Below are positions 43,507-53,542 of a stretch of DNA of 64,000 nt, in pieces (the first letter of the stretch is position 1; each line of letters begins with the position of its first letter). Under the pieces are notes generated by a model. The model was not told the DNA's origin. It saw only the letters and a program-made list of their open reading frames with translations, and did not search any database. Origin of the DNA: Shewanella polaris (lineage in GTDB: Bacteria > Pseudomonadota > Gammaproteobacteria > Enterobacterales > Shewanellaceae); assembly GCF_006385555.1 (NCBI RefSeq), contig NZ_CP041036.1:2852001-2916000 (forward strand), in the 5' to 3' direction. The position numbers and the translations under genes were made by a program.

Positions 43507-44772
43507 ATGTTATACGCATTAGTCCCAATTTCTTCCTTACTCATTTCTAATGCATTTTTACTGCTTGGTCATGGATTATTACTGACTTTGTTGCCTATTG
43601 CAGCTAGTGAATCGGGGTTTTCTGATACCCAAGTCGCATTGACAGGTTCAGCCTATTTTTTAGGCTTTGTATCAGGATGCATAGCCACACCTTATATGTT
43701 GAAAAGAGTGGGTCATATTCGTAGCTTTGCAGTGTTAGCGACTTGCTATTCTGTCGTAATCTTGATCTTCCCCTTATTACCAGAATTTTATACCTGGATG
43801 CTACTGCGATTCATCATAGGTATTGTCATTTCTGGCCTATATATGATCATCGAAAGCTGGCTGAATGGAACCTCAAATTCAAATAATCGTGGTTCAATAC
43901 TCTCTATTTATACAACATTAAATTTAGTCATGGTTATGTGCGGGCAGCAATTATTCAATTTAGGGAGTGCGCAAGAGTCAATGCTATTTAGTTTGGCAGC
44001 CATATTTATATCTATTGCAATTATACCTGTCTCGCTTACTCGTTCAGCGGCTCCTGCTGTGGTTCATCAAGTAAAATTAAATATGTTCAAGGTTTGGCGA
44101 CATTCACACATAGCACTCATTGGAGCCGTTGTTGCTGGTTTGGTTACGGGCGCATTTTGGTCTTTAGCACCAATATATGCAAAAGATAATAGCTTTGACA
44201 GCAGCCAATTAGGAGCATTTTTATCTGCTACAGTGCTTGGCGGAGCATGTTTTCAACTACCATTAGGAAGGATTTCTGATAGGTTTGATAGACGAACTGT
44301 ATTGATGTTTATGGCTTTAGCTGGTTCAGCGGTATCATTATTATTCGTTGGTTTACCCTACATTGTGACCACATTTGGCGGATGGGCAGCTTCTATTTCT
44401 GCATTTTTCTGGGGGGGGACTTGCATGACGTTATATGCAATATGTTTAGCACATGCGAACGATAATGCAACATCAGAAGATTTTGTTGAAATAAGCAGTG
44501 CAATGTTAATTACACTTGGTTTGTCTTCAGCGATTGGGGCTCCGTTGGCGTCGCTTGCTATGGGTTTATTGGGAGCCAAAGGTCTTTATGCCTTTACAAG
44601 TGGATGCCTTATCATATTTTTTATTATCGTATTTTTAAGACGAGGTAGTCACGTATTACCGTCTAATTTGGAGACTAAAGAAAGTTTCCGCGCGGTGACT
44701 GATATGGCTGGTCCAGCGGCTTACGAAATGGATCCAAGAACTGAAAACGACCTTACTCAGGAAAAAGACTAA
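43507..44772 (+). CDS. YcaD-like MFS transporter
   Basis: A 421-residue major facilitator similar to YcaD. The conserved GFVSGCIATPYMLKRVGHIR, SGLYMIIESWLNG and GRISDRFDRRTVL motifs are visible. The C-terminal 30 residues are hydrophilic and cytoplasmic. AGGA-like sequence (TTGGAG) precedes the ATG. The physiological substrate of this group is unknown. No linked regulator is evident. Confidence 0.87.
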   Translation: MLYALVPISSLLISNAFLLLGHGLLLTLLPIAASESGFSDTQVALTGSAYFLGFVSGCIATPYMLKRVGHIRSFAVLATCYSVVILIFPLLPEFYTWMLLRFIIGIVISGLYMIIESWLNGTSNSNNRGSILSIYTTLNLVMVMCGQQLFNLGSAQESMLFSLAAIFISIAIIPVSLTRSAAPAVVHQVKLNMFKVWRHSHIALIGAVVAGLVTGAFWSLAPIYAKDNSFDSSQLGAFLSATVLGGACFQLPLGRISDRFDRRTVLMFMALAGSAVSLLFVGLPYIVTTFGGWAASISAFFWGGTCMTLYAICLAHANDNATSEDFVEISSAMLITLGLSSAIGAPLASLAMGLLGAKGLYAFTSGCLIIFFIIVFLRRGSHVLPSNLETKESFRAVTDMAGPAAYEMDPRTENDLTQEKD

Positions 44773-45008
44773 GACGTCCTTCTGTAGCGATAACGACACT
44801 ATTGACTGTTTACTGTTAATTCGTAAACACGCTTACTTTGTCTGCTTAAACAGAAGTTTGTTAACCCACATTGGTTGCGATTAATCGTCGAGGTAACTGA
44901 CTTAGGCGCGAGTAAAGTCAATAAAGCTCCTACTACTGGAGATGGACACTAAAACTCAACAATATGATAATCAGGTAACCATTAGAGTGTTACCTGATGT
45001 GAAATTTT

Positions 45009-45872
45009 TTACTTTATAGGCAGGTAAATATCCGTGAGTAATTCACACTCATCCACCTCATGCACAAAATTCAAGTAGTGGAAAAAACAAGGGAAATCAC
45101 GTAAGTCTTCACCGCTATCGGGTAACCATTGTCGATACAAATAATAAATAGTATCGCTAATTTGATCATGACTACCTTTATGCTGGGCAACCGCACAACG
45201 ACCACTTGGAATGAGCCCTGATTTCACACCATAGTTGTTATCTGGTACTTCACCATTATGCGTACCACAAATATCAAAGCGGAACTCTTCACTTGGTGTT
45301 GTATTTGGATCGCTATATGGGATACCAAAAGAGTCACTCTTTTTTATCGGTGATAAACCCGTTTCTTTTCTCCAAGAAATAAATTTTGCAACTGTATCTA
45401 AAACTAATTTTGGGTGACCTTTATGCTCGATCAGAGCGACGTTCTTTTCTTCAAAATGAGTAATCTTTATATCCACAATGTTTTCTCCAACTATTGGCGG
45501 CTTAAATTCATATTTTGAGTGCCATGAGTGCCACTCTGGATTGATCCTAAATTGGGAAGGTGATTGCTTGAATGTTCTTCTAAAGGCTCGCGAAAATGCT
45601 TCAGGGCTTTCGAAATGAGCTTCATAAGCGATATCAATAATGCTTTGTTCAGACTCGAATGCCAACCTAAAAGAAGCGCGCTTCATTCGAGTAAGTTGCA
45701 CAAACTGAATAGTACTAATCCCCATGAATGATTTGAATATACGATGAAAATGATATTTAGAACATATTGCAATTGCGCTCAATTTTTCTAACGATATATC
45801 TTCATCTAAATGATTGTTGATGTAATCACAAACTCTTTTTATTCGCTCTTCATGGTGTTTGTTTACACTCAT
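45009..45872 (-). CDS. AraC-family regulator with GyrI-like effector domain
   Basis: A 287-residue protein. The N-terminal AraC/XylS double HTH (residues 8-106) shows ICSKYHFHRIFKSFMG and ESPEAFSRAFRRTFKQSPSQ. The C-terminal domain (about 125-287) is GyrI/Rob-like, starting VDIKITHFEEKNVALIEHKG; such domains bind hydrophobic drugs. The organisation resembles Rob- and SbmC-linked regulators of drug response. No obvious target gene is adjacent. The 331 bases to its left (before topB) contain no supported gene. Confidence 0.9.
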   Translation of the reverse strand: MSVNKHHEERIKRVCDYINNHLDEDISLEKLSAIAICSKYHFHRIFKSFMGISTIQFVQLTRMKRASFRLAFESEQSIIDIAYEAHFESPEAFSRAFRRTFKQSPSQFRINPEWHSWHSKYEFKPPIVGENIVDIKITHFEEKNVALIEHKGHPKLVLDTVAKFISWRKETGLSPIKKSDSFGIPYSDPNTTPSEEFRFDICGTHNGEVPDNNYGVKSGLIPSGRCAVAQHKGSHDQISDTIYYLYRQWLPDSGEDLRDFPCFFHYLNFVHEVDECELLTDIYLPIK

Positions 45873-46203
45873 TATCTACCTTCTAACCCAATTAAGATGT
45901 CAGGAACATGTTATCTGTAGGCATAAACTAATTCTTGATTGAAATTGCTACTTTTTAATTTGCCAATAGATAATATAAATTCTACTTTCCTGCATTAGGG
46001 AGATTTAGTTAAGTGTTTTGATCAACTCCAAGTGGACACTTTTTGAAAAACATTTCGAATTTTATCGATGACCGATCAGCTTTTGATTTTGTTTATATCG
46101 CATCGAGCTTCCAAGCGCCTAGGCTTAAGACGTTTAATCATAAACTCATGTGATCTGTTGTTGTCGATTTTCACCACTTGTTTACCACCATTAGTTTTAT
46201 ATT

Positions 46204-48150
46204 TTAATTTTTTACTTTGGCTTTCTTCTTATAGGTCTTTTTAAAGCTGCGCTTTGGAGCACTGCTGGCGACACCTTGTAATGCTGAAGGTAACTGGTTC
46301 GATGCTTGGGTTATTAGGCCATCTAATTGACTCAGTAAGGGTTGCATAAACGCATCATACTTGAGTCGTTTTTGGCTGATGGCATCCAAGCTGTTTTCCC
46401 ATAATGCGGTCATGTCGGGTGTGGTTGCGGATTCTGGTAAGCTACGGATCAACCCCTTTCCGACAGGGGTGGCTAGAATTGATTTACCTTGACGAACTAA
46501 ATAACCGCGCTTAAATAACAGTTCAATAATTCCTGCACGAGTCGCTTCAGTGCCGAGTCCATCGGTTTCTTTAAGGATTTTTTTAATGTCACTGTCCGTT
46601 ACATATCGACTAATTCCGGTCATTGCACCTAATAAAGTCGCGTCGGTAAAATGCTTTGGCGCTTGAGTCATTTTCTCTAATAATTCTCCGCGTTCGCATT
46701 GGAGTATTTGCCCCTTAACCAGTGGTGGTAACGATTGTACAGCTTCGTCGTTATTGTCTTCGCTATTCGATTGGCTTGCTGTGGCAGCCCGTTTAAACAG
46801 TTGCTTCCAACCTAGGGTTTTATCTTGGCGAGCTTTAGTGGTAAATAATCCACCGGCAATAGTCACTTCAACGGCGGTTTCAGCATAAATATAAGCAGGG
46901 TAAAACTGAGCTAAATATTGCCTCGCAACATGTTGATATAACTTAGCCTCGTGACTTGATAGCGCAGACAAATTAGCCACTTTTTCTGTTGGTATGATGG
47001 CATGGTGAGCATCCACTTTACTGTCGTCCCACGCTTTAGATTTAAGCTTGGCATTAGGATAATCGCAACCATCAACTAATGCTGCAGCGCCTTTGAGTAC
47101 TGCATCCAATACTTTTGGTGCCAAAGCATGTTGCTCTTTAGGTAAATAGCGACTGTCTGAGCGCGGATAAGTAATCAACTTATGACGCTCATACAAACTT
47201 TGGCAGGTGTCCAGTACCTCTTTAGCAGACAGGCCAAAACGTTTAGCTGCATCAATTTGCAGTGCAGATAAACTATAAGGCAATGGTGGATGTTGACGTT
47301 TATCTTTGGCTTCAAGCTTAGTCACTTCACCTGATTGTCCATTAATACGAGTAACCACATTTTCAGCTAAGCCTTTGGCTAAAACTCGGCCGTCTTCATC
47401 CATGTAAGGTTGACACGCTTCGCTAGGTTGCCACTTAGCACTAAAGGTTAGTTGTTGGTCGGTAACTAAATGTGCCAACACCTCATAAAAGGACTTGGGT
47501 TTAAAATCTGCAATCTCGTCATCGCGGCGTACCACTAAGCCCAACAAAGGCGTTTGAACTCTGCCAACTGACAACACCCCTTGATAACCCACTTTACGAC
47601 CTTGAATGGTGTAAGCACGGGTCATGTTCATGCCATACAGCCAATCAGCACGGCTGCGAGCTAATGCTGAAGTCGATAAAGGAATAAACTCACGATTACT
47701 GCGTAACTGCCCTAGCGCTCGTTTAACGGCTTGTGGATTTAAATCACTGATTAATAGCCGCTGAACTTGGTTGAGCTTGTCACCTTTTACGCCTAAATAG
47801 GCAATAACTTCATCCACCAGCAATTGCCCCTCACGATCTGGATCGCCAGCATTAATGATCGACGTTGCTTGTTTAACCAGTTTACGTAACACCGTAAGTT
47901 GACTGCGTGTTTTAGGTTTAGGCTGTAATTTCCACGTTTGCGGCACTATGGGAAGGTGTTCGAGTTTCCAGGATTTAAAGGCATCATCATAAGCATCTGG
48001 CTCGGCTTGCTCTAGTAAATGTCCAATACACCATGACACGCAATCACCATTGGCAGCTGTAATAAAACCATCACCTTTTTTATGTGGCTTTGGCAGAACA
48101 TCAGCAATAGCGCGACCCAAACTCGGTTTTTCAGCAATATATAGAATCAT
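46204..48150 (-). CDS. topB: DNA topoisomerase III
   Basis: A type IA topoisomerase of 648 residues. The Toprim motifs are MILYIAEKPSLGRAIADVLP and the acidic triad NAGDPDREGQLLVDE. The active-site Tyr is in HKLITYPRSDSRYL (about residue 323). The C-terminus ends in a short basic tail (KRSFKKTYKKKAKVKN) instead of zinc fingers. TopB decatenates replicating DNA with RecQ-type helicases. It is divergent from trmK across a short gap. Confidence 0.95.
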   Translation of the reverse strand: MILYIAEKPSLGRAIADVLPKPHKKGDGFITAANGDCVSWCIGHLLEQAEPDAYDDAFKSWKLEHLPIVPQTWKLQPKPKTRSQLTVLRKLVKQATSIINAGDPDREGQLLVDEVIAYLGVKGDKLNQVQRLLISDLNPQAVKRALGQLRSNREFIPLSTSALARSRADWLYGMNMTRAYTIQGRKVGYQGVLSVGRVQTPLLGLVVRRDDEIADFKPKSFYEVLAHLVTDQQLTFSAKWQPSEACQPYMDEDGRVLAKGLAENVVTRINGQSGEVTKLEAKDKRQHPPLPYSLSALQIDAAKRFGLSAKEVLDTCQSLYERHKLITYPRSDSRYLPKEQHALAPKVLDAVLKGAAALVDGCDYPNAKLKSKAWDDSKVDAHHAIIPTEKVANLSALSSHEAKLYQHVARQYLAQFYPAYIYAETAVEVTIAGGLFTTKARQDKTLGWKQLFKRAATASQSNSEDNNDEAVQSLPPLVKGQILQCERGELLEKMTQAPKHFTDATLLGAMTGISRYVTDSDIKKILKETDGLGTEATRAGIIELLFKRGYLVRQGKSILATPVGKGLIRSLPESATTPDMTALWENSLDAISQKRLKYDAFMQPLLSQLDGLITQASNQLPSALQGVASSAPKRSFKKTYKKKAKVKN

Positions 48151-48293
48151 AATCCATTATTGGGTCGCTAACGTTCAACTGAATGAACTTAATAACGCCA
48201 CTTAACTGTATAAATTTACAGTATAGATTAGCGCTAAATACGCCAAGCTGCAAATACCAAATAATTATCCACTTTTTTGCTCAAATCATTACA

Positions 48294-49100
48294 ATGCGCA
48301 GCTTCACTCTTAAGCATGATAAACAGATGAAACTCGGCCAACGCTTAACACATATCAATAACATGTTCCCCAAGGGTTACAGTCACATTTGGGATTGTTG
48401 TTGCGACCATGGATTGCTTGGCGCTGCGTTGCTAGATAAGCAAGCTGCTAACATGATCCATTTTGTCGATATTGTGCCTGCACTAATGCAACAGTTAACC
48501 ACTAAACTTGAGCGGTTTTATCCGCAACAAACATCTCGTCAATGGCAGGTACATTGTAGTGACGTATCAGCGATACCACTGGAGCAACACCCGCAAACAC
48601 CTTTGGTGATTATTGCGGGTGTTGGCGGAGATTTGATGATCGAGTTGGTTAATTCGCTTTGCCAACAACATTCTGCACGCAATATCGACTTTATCTTGTG
48701 TCCTGTTCATCACCAATATGAACTACGCCAACAACTTATTAAACTTGATTGTGATTTAATTGACGAAAAACTGATTGAAGAAAACCGTCGTTTTTATGAA
48801 ATTTTGTATGTCCGATATGGTGGCCAGAAACCCCATAAAAACACTAATGAGTTAAATAATAACGACACTAATAACAACATGGATGAGCGCAACACCCGAC
48901 CAACTATGAGCAATGACAATAGAATTAACCCTGTTGGCGATAAAATATGGCATTCAAACGATCCACACCAACAAGATTTAGTCATACGTTATTTGCATAA
49001 AACGCTAGAACATTACAGCAAGATAAACAAATTCAATCCGAATGCAGCGTCACAGGCGCTTGAGTATTATCGCCAAATAAGCATAGAAATGAGGAGCTAG
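48294..49100 (+). CDS. trmK: tRNA (adenine-N1)-methyltransferase, TrmK family
   Basis: A Rossmann-fold SAM methyltransferase of the TrmK (YqfN, COG2384) family, which methylates A22 of tRNA in Bacillus. The motifs DCCCDHGLLGAALLDK and IIAGVGGDLMIELV are clear. The frame opens at 48183, but the first 37 residues look unlike the family. ATG 48294 (269 aa) or ATG 48327 (MKLGQRLTHINNMFP) is more likely; neither has a good ribosome-binding site. A low-complexity Asn/Asp/Thr-rich insert (about 60 residues) precedes the C-terminal helices. Confidence 0.82.
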   Translation: MRSFTLKHDKQMKLGQRLTHINNMFPKGYSHIWDCCCDHGLLGAALLDKQAANMIHFVDIVPALMQQLTTKLERFYPQQTSRQWQVHCSDVSAIPLEQHPQTPLVIIAGVGGDLMIELVNSLCQQHSARNIDFILCPVHHQYELRQQLIKLDCDLIDEKLIEENRRFYEILYVRYGGQKPHKNTNELNNNDTNNNMDERNTRPTMSNDNRINPVGDKIWHSNDPHQQDLVIRYLHKTLEHYSKINKFNPNAASQALEYYRQISIEMRS

Positions 49101-49246
49101 ATAGGACTACCTTACGAGTTTGCTTCGTGATGATAAAATCCAGAGTCATTATCAACACATCATTTACTAGTCATTACACTGATTTTTAGACTTGGCTTGG
49201 ATAGAATCTCGCTGCAAAGCGACTAAGCTCTTAATTCGCGCATAAA

Positions 49247-49275
49247 AAAACCAGCATAAAATATGCTGGTTTTTA
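49247..49275. terminator. Bidirectional intrinsic terminator between trmK and purF
   Basis: AAAAACCAGCATA (49247-49259) pairs perfectly with TATGCTGGTTTTT (49263-49275) around AAA. It can end both the leftward purF transcript and the rightward trmK transcript. Confidence 0.88.
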
Positions 49276-49296
49276 TTGGCAAACAATCAGGCTAGC

Positions 49297-50811
49297 TTAT
49301 GGATGACACTCGTTGTGCATTTCTAAGTTAGTACCAATGTCTTTTGAGCGATTGGCTTTGGCATCGTCATTACGTAATTGAGTTAAATGATCCAAGTAAG
49401 CTTGGTCAACGTCATTGGTAATATAATGACCATCAAATACTGATGTTTCAAAACGTTTAATTTCAGGATTTTCCATTCTTACCGCTTCAATTAAGTCGCT
49501 TAAGTCTTGGAAAATAATACCGTCAGCACCAATGATTTTAGCAATTTCATCTGCATCACGACCATGGGCAATAAGCTCATTAGACGTTGGCATATCGATA
49601 CCATATACGTTCGGGAAACGGATTTCAGGTGCTGCTGAAGCAAAATACACTTTCTTTGCGCCTGCTTCACGTGCCATTTCAATGATTTGCTCAGACGTAG
49701 TACCACGAACGATCGAATCATCAACTAACAACACGTTTTTACCTTTAAATTCGGTATTAATCGCGTTTAGCTTACGACGCACAGACTTTTTACGTTCTTG
49801 CTGACCGGGCATGATAAAGGTACGGCCGATATAACGGTTTTTAACAAACCCTTGGCGATACGGTAATTCCATACAACGTGCAATTTCTAACGCTATATCG
49901 CATGAGGTTTCTGGGATAGGGATAACAACATCAATGTCATGATCTTCCCATTGTTTCTGAATCTTTTTGCCTAACATAGCGCCCATATTTACCCGACTGG
50001 CATAAACAGAGATTTTATCGATGCTAGAATCTGGACGTGCAAAATACACGAATTCAAACATACATGGAGCATGGCTTGGATTAACAGCACATTGACGAGT
50101 AAATAACTGCCCATCAAGTGAAATATAAATCGCCTCACCAGGTGCTACATCGCGCATGACTTCAAACCCAACAGCATCCAGAGCCACACTCTCTGAGGCC
50201 ACCATATATTCAGTGCCAGTTGGTGTTTCATGCTTACCAAGTACCAAAGGACGAATGCCAAACGGATCACGAAATGCCACCATCCCTTGGCCTATGATCA
50301 TTGCCACCACGGCATAAGCACCACGAATATGTGCATGCACTTTAGCTACAGCATCAAATACTTCGTCTGCACTTAAGGTTAAGCTGCGCGTTTCTTGCAA
50401 CTCATCGGCAAACAGATTTAACAAAACTTCGGAGTCAGAGGTGGTGTTTACATGACGACGCTTTGTCACCAAAACATCTGCTAATTCAATCGTATTGGTC
50501 AAGTTACCATTATGGGCTAACGAAATACCAAATGGCGAGTTAACATAAAACGGCTGAGCCTCTGATGCACTCGAGCTGCCAGCGGTAGGATAACGAACAT
50601 GTCCAATACCGGCATTGCCTTGTAAACGCTGCATATGTTTAGGTTCAAACACATCTTTGACTAAGCCGTTTGCTTTACGTAAACGAAACGCATTCATGTC
50701 AACAGTCACAATACCTGCTGCGTCTTGACCACGATGCTGAAGCACAGTTAGTGCATCATAAATGGTCTGATTAACTGTTGATTTTCCTACTATTCCGACG
50801 ATACCGCACAT
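49297..50811 (-). CDS. purF: Amidophosphoribosyltransferase
   Basis: PurF makes phosphoribosylamine from PRPP and glutamine, the first step of purine synthesis. The start [11 protein letters not shown] exposes the nucleophilic Cys-2 after Met removal. The PRPP motif is [18 protein letters not shown]. The 504-residue length is family-typical. It lies 33 bases after the reconstructed cvpA end, as in E. coli cvpA-purF. Because cvpA is frameshifted upstream, ribosomes stop early on the shared transcript and some polarity on purF is possible. No convincing PurR operator was seen upstream of cvpA. Confidence 0.96.
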   Translation of the reverse strand: MCGIVGIVGKSTVNQTIYDALTVLQHRGQDAAGIVTVDMNAFRLRKANGLVKDVFEPKHMQRLQGNAGIGHVRYPTAGSSSASEAQPFYVNSPFGISLAHNGNLTNTIELADVLVTKRRHVNTTSDSEVLLNLFADELQETRSLTLSADEVFDAVAKVHAHIRGAYAVVAMIIGQGMVAFRDPFGIRPLVLGKHETPTGTEYMVASESVALDAVGFEVMRDVAPGEAIYISLDGQLFTRQCAVNPSHAPCMFEFVYFARPDSSIDKISVYASRVNMGAMLGKKIQKQWEDHDIDVVIPIPETSCDIALEIARCMELPYRQGFVKNRYIGRTFIMPGQQERKKSVRRKLNAINTEFKGKNVLLVDDSIVRGTTSEQIIEMAREAGAKKVYFASAAPEIRFPNVYGIDMPTSNELIAHGRDADEIAKIIGADGIIFQDLSDLIEAVRMENPEIKRFETSVFDGHYITNDVDQAYLDHLTQLRNDDAKANRSKDIGTNLEMHNECHP

Positions 50812-50844
50812 GGGTAAGGTTCCTCACTGTAAAGTGTTTTAGGT

Positions 50845-51334
50845 TTAAATTTTGGGTACAAAGCTTGAGGTGTTTTCAAGATAGTTAAAAAACCACTGAA
50901 TAACCACGCCAAATTCAGGTACAAGTACAGAATCCTGCCACCATTTAGTGTCAGGGAATGCCGTAAAAGCATCCATAAAAAACAGTAATGCGCTAACAAT
51001 TTAACGCGCCACGAATGGCTCCAAAACACAGGCCTAAAACACGGTCTGTGCCCGATAAACCAGTTTTATCGACTAACTGGCCTAACAAATAATTAGCTAA
51101 TGCCCCTAGGATCAGGGTAATGATAAAAAGAATGGCAATCGCCACACCGTTTCTGACTAACTCGTCCTGCATTTGAGTTAAATGAGCAGCAAGATCGAGA
51201 TAAAACTGGCTAGCGATAAAGAAAGCGGCAAACCAAACCACAAGAGACATGGCTTCTTTGGCAAACCCACGGATCAAACTAATAATAGTTGATAATCCAA
51301 TGACAATAATTATTGCGTAATCAATCCAAACCAT
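50845..51334 (-). pseudogene. cvpA: cvpA, interrupted by a one-base insertion
   Basis: CvpA is an inner-membrane protein linked to colicin V export and envelope homeostasis. The first 113 codons read MVWIDYAIIIVIGLSTIISL through TGLSGTDRVLGLCFGAIRGA, then meet a stop (TAG at 50993-50995). Removing one A from the TTT/AAA run at 51000-51002 restores the frame. It then continues LIVSALLFFMDAFTAF through VIQWFFNYLENTSSF to TAA at 50845-50847, giving 162 residues, the same length as E. coli CvpA. Downstream codons remain protein-like, so the change is recent or is a sequencing error. Confidence 0.9.
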
Positions 51335-51486
51335 AAAGATGGGGATCCGGTATAGGGTTCAAGACGGCGGGATTCTAACAGAGACAGAGATGTTTCTCAC
51401 CTCCGATTGTACAAATTATTCTTGCGTGATTTAGAACAATCAAATTGTAAATATTTATCACGCACGTAAACTGCCGTCTAAACAGG

Positions 51487-52101
51487 TTATTGTTCTTGAG
51501 GATTATAGGCTACGATTTTGCCTTTTAACCCCGTTAATTTTAATATAGGTTGTTGACGAGCTTTAAGTTTTTCTTCTGACACTTCTGGGCCAACAAACAC
51601 ACGTGTTAATTTACCTTCAACAGGGGTTTTAGGCAGTGTATAAGCGTTAAATCCTGCTTTTCTAAGCTGAATAATCAAAGCTTTCACATTAGTTACATTA
51701 TTAAAACCGCCCAACTGCAGTGTAAAACCAGCGGTAACGGGAGATTTAGTTTTACTGGCATTTTGTGTCTCAGGTTTTTTCACTGTCGAAATGGCTGAAG
51801 CGGACTGTTGAACTACTTGGCTACCCTCTTTTTTGGGTTTATCTTCGCCTAATGCCACGATATCGTTGCTAATATCTTGTGGCTCAGCAATCGTTAGTAC
51901 TTGGAATTCTTCCACTGAATCGTCGGTATTGCCCGACTTGGCCCCATTTGAAGAACTTGACTGAACTGGACGTAAAGGAATTTCAGTGAATTCCTCGACC
52001 ACCTGTGTTTTTTTTCCGTCGAGTAAATCAGGTAAAAAAATCACCCCTAAGGCTGCTAATACAATGGTGCCCACCAAACGATTTTGAAATTGACGATTCA
52101 A
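51487..52101 (-). CDS. dedD: DedD, SPOR-domain cell-division protein
   Basis: A 204-residue single-pass protein. A short cytoplasmic N-terminus precedes the helix GTIVLAALGVIFLPDLLDG (about residues 10-28). A Ser/Lys/Thr-rich linker follows, then a C-terminal SPOR domain (about 125-204: FTLQLGGFNNVTNVKALIIQ ... TRVFVGPEVSEEKLKARQ). SPOR domains bind denuded glycan strands at the septum. The position between folC and cvpA is the E. coli order. Confidence 0.93.
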   Translation of the reverse strand: MNRQFQNRLVGTIVLAALGVIFLPDLLDGKKTQVVEEFTEIPLRPVQSSSSNGAKSGNTDDSVEEFQVLTIAEPQDISNDIVALGEDKPKKEGSQVVQQSASAISTVKKPETQNASKTKSPVTAGFTLQLGGFNNVTNVKALIIQLRKAGFNAYTLPKTPVEGKLTRVFVGPEVSEEKLKARQQPILKLTGLKGKIVAYNPQEQ

Positions 52102-52172
52102 AGCTAATTCCCTTTTTCAACGAAATGACGTTAATGATGGTTTGTACAACCAACGTCTGACATAAATAATGT

Positions 52173-53450
52173 TTATAAAGATTTAAATCCTGCCACAGTA
52201 TAAAAAGATCCAAATACAATGACCACATCATTAGCATTTACGGTAGCTTGTATTGCTTGCCATGCGCTACTGATGTCAGTAAATTCGCTGACATGTTGAC
52301 GGCAATCGTCATTAGGCAGTGCTTGACACAATGCTTGTGCTGATGCGCCGCGAGGATTATTTAAACTCACCATGTTCCAATGACTAACTTGTGCGGCCAA
52401 TGTGGCCAGTACCGACTTAATGTCTTTATCCTTAAGCATCCCACATAAAGCAATAATACGACGACCTTTATAGACCTGCAATTGCTGCGCTAAATATCTT
52501 GCAGCATGCGGATTATGCGCGACATCCAATAATACTAATGGTTGCTCACTCACCTGTTCTAATCGCCCTGCAAGTTGAGCTTGTTGTAAACCTTGGTTAA
52601 TGTGCTGTTGGCTTATATGTGGCCAAATATGACTTAACAACGCGACAACGCTTGCAGCGTTAGCGAGCGGTAACCTTGGCACTGCTAAATCAGTATAAGA
52701 CTGTTGCGCTGATTCAAAGTGCCATAATGCTGGTTGATTCTGGTCTTTATGGTAATGAAACTCATGACCAACACGATACAAAGACGTATGAGTCTGATCC
52801 GCATATTCAGTCACGCTCATGGGTAAGTCTGGTTCACCAATAATAGCGACACAATTGGGGCGGAATATCCCGGCTTTTTCTCTGCCAACCAGTTCTCGGG
52901 TATCACCTAAATATTCTTGGTGATCAAGATCGATAGAGGTCAAAATAGTGGCAGTGGAGTCGATAATATTGGTGGCATCTAATCGACCACCTAAGCCCAC
53001 TTCAAGAATAATCACATCGACTTTAGCAGCTTTAAACAAATATAAGCCTGCGAGTGTCGCATATTCAAAAAAGGTTAATGAAATATCACCTCGAGCCGTT
53101 TCAATGGCACTGAATGCCTCAATAAGAGAGTCATCACTGGCATCTTGTTGATTAATCTGTACTCGTTCATTGTACTGCAATAAATGAGGTGAGCTGTAAA
53201 CACCAACAGATAAGTCGGCCTGGCGTAAAATAGCGGCAAGCATTGCACAGGTAGTACCTTTGCCATTGGTACCCGCAACGGTAATCACTTTAGCTGGAGC
53301 CAAATCGATCACGTCAATACGTTTGGCTACGGCGCTAACTCGCGTTAGGCCCATATCAATTTCACTAGGATGAATTGCCAGCAAATAATCAAGCCATTGA
53401 TGTAAACTTGATTGTTGATTGGGTACCGTCATTTTAGACTCGATTGACAA
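52173..53450 (-). CDS. folC: Bifunctional dihydrofolate synthase / folylpolyglutamate synthase
   Basis: FolC ligates glutamate to dihydropteroate and extends folate polyglutamates. The 425-residue product has the Mur-ligase ATP loop VTIAGTNGKGTTCAML-type motif (VITVAGTNGKGTTCAMLAAI), the ILEVGLGGRLDATNII block and the C-terminal LLDVAHNPHAARYLA. The frame begins at a TTG (53450); the ATG at 53432 is an equally plausible start. It lies 92 bases after truA; in relatives accD stands between these two genes. Confidence 0.95.
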   Translation of the reverse strand: MSIESKMTVPNQQSSLHQWLDYLLAIHPSEIDMGLTRVSAVAKRIDVIDLAPAKVITVAGTNGKGTTCAMLAAILRQADLSVGVYSSPHLLQYNERVQINQQDASDDSLIEAFSAIETARGDISLTFFEYATLAGLYLFKAAKVDVIILEVGLGGRLDATNIIDSTATILTSIDLDHQEYLGDTRELVGREKAGIFRPNCVAIIGEPDLPMSVTEYADQTHTSLYRVGHEFHYHKDQNQPALWHFESAQQSYTDLAVPRLPLANAASVVALLSHIWPHISQQHINQGLQQAQLAGRLEQVSEQPLVLLDVAHNPHAARYLAQQLQVYKGRRIIALCGMLKDKDIKSVLATLAAQVSHWNMVSLNNPRGASAQALCQALPNDDCRQHVSEFTDISSAWQAIQATVNANDVVIVFGSFYTVAGFKSL

Positions 53451-53542
53451 AATTCACTACCCTTTGACTTAGGCAAACCTTACAAGGCATTGCGACAAAA
53501 TAACATTCATTTTGCATCTCAATAAATACGATACAAAGCATC

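Noticed and set aside
46078..46207. Stop-free frame downstream of topB ending ...RRLEARCDINKIKS
   Set aside because: It looks faintly protein-like and basic but has no start with a ribosome-binding site, and topB already ends in a normal basic tail. Possible remnant only.
51440..51486. ACGCACGTAAAC as a PurR box upstream of cvpA-purF
   Set aside because: Too many mismatches to the 16-base palindrome ACGCAAACGTTTNCNT and wrong spacing to the start.
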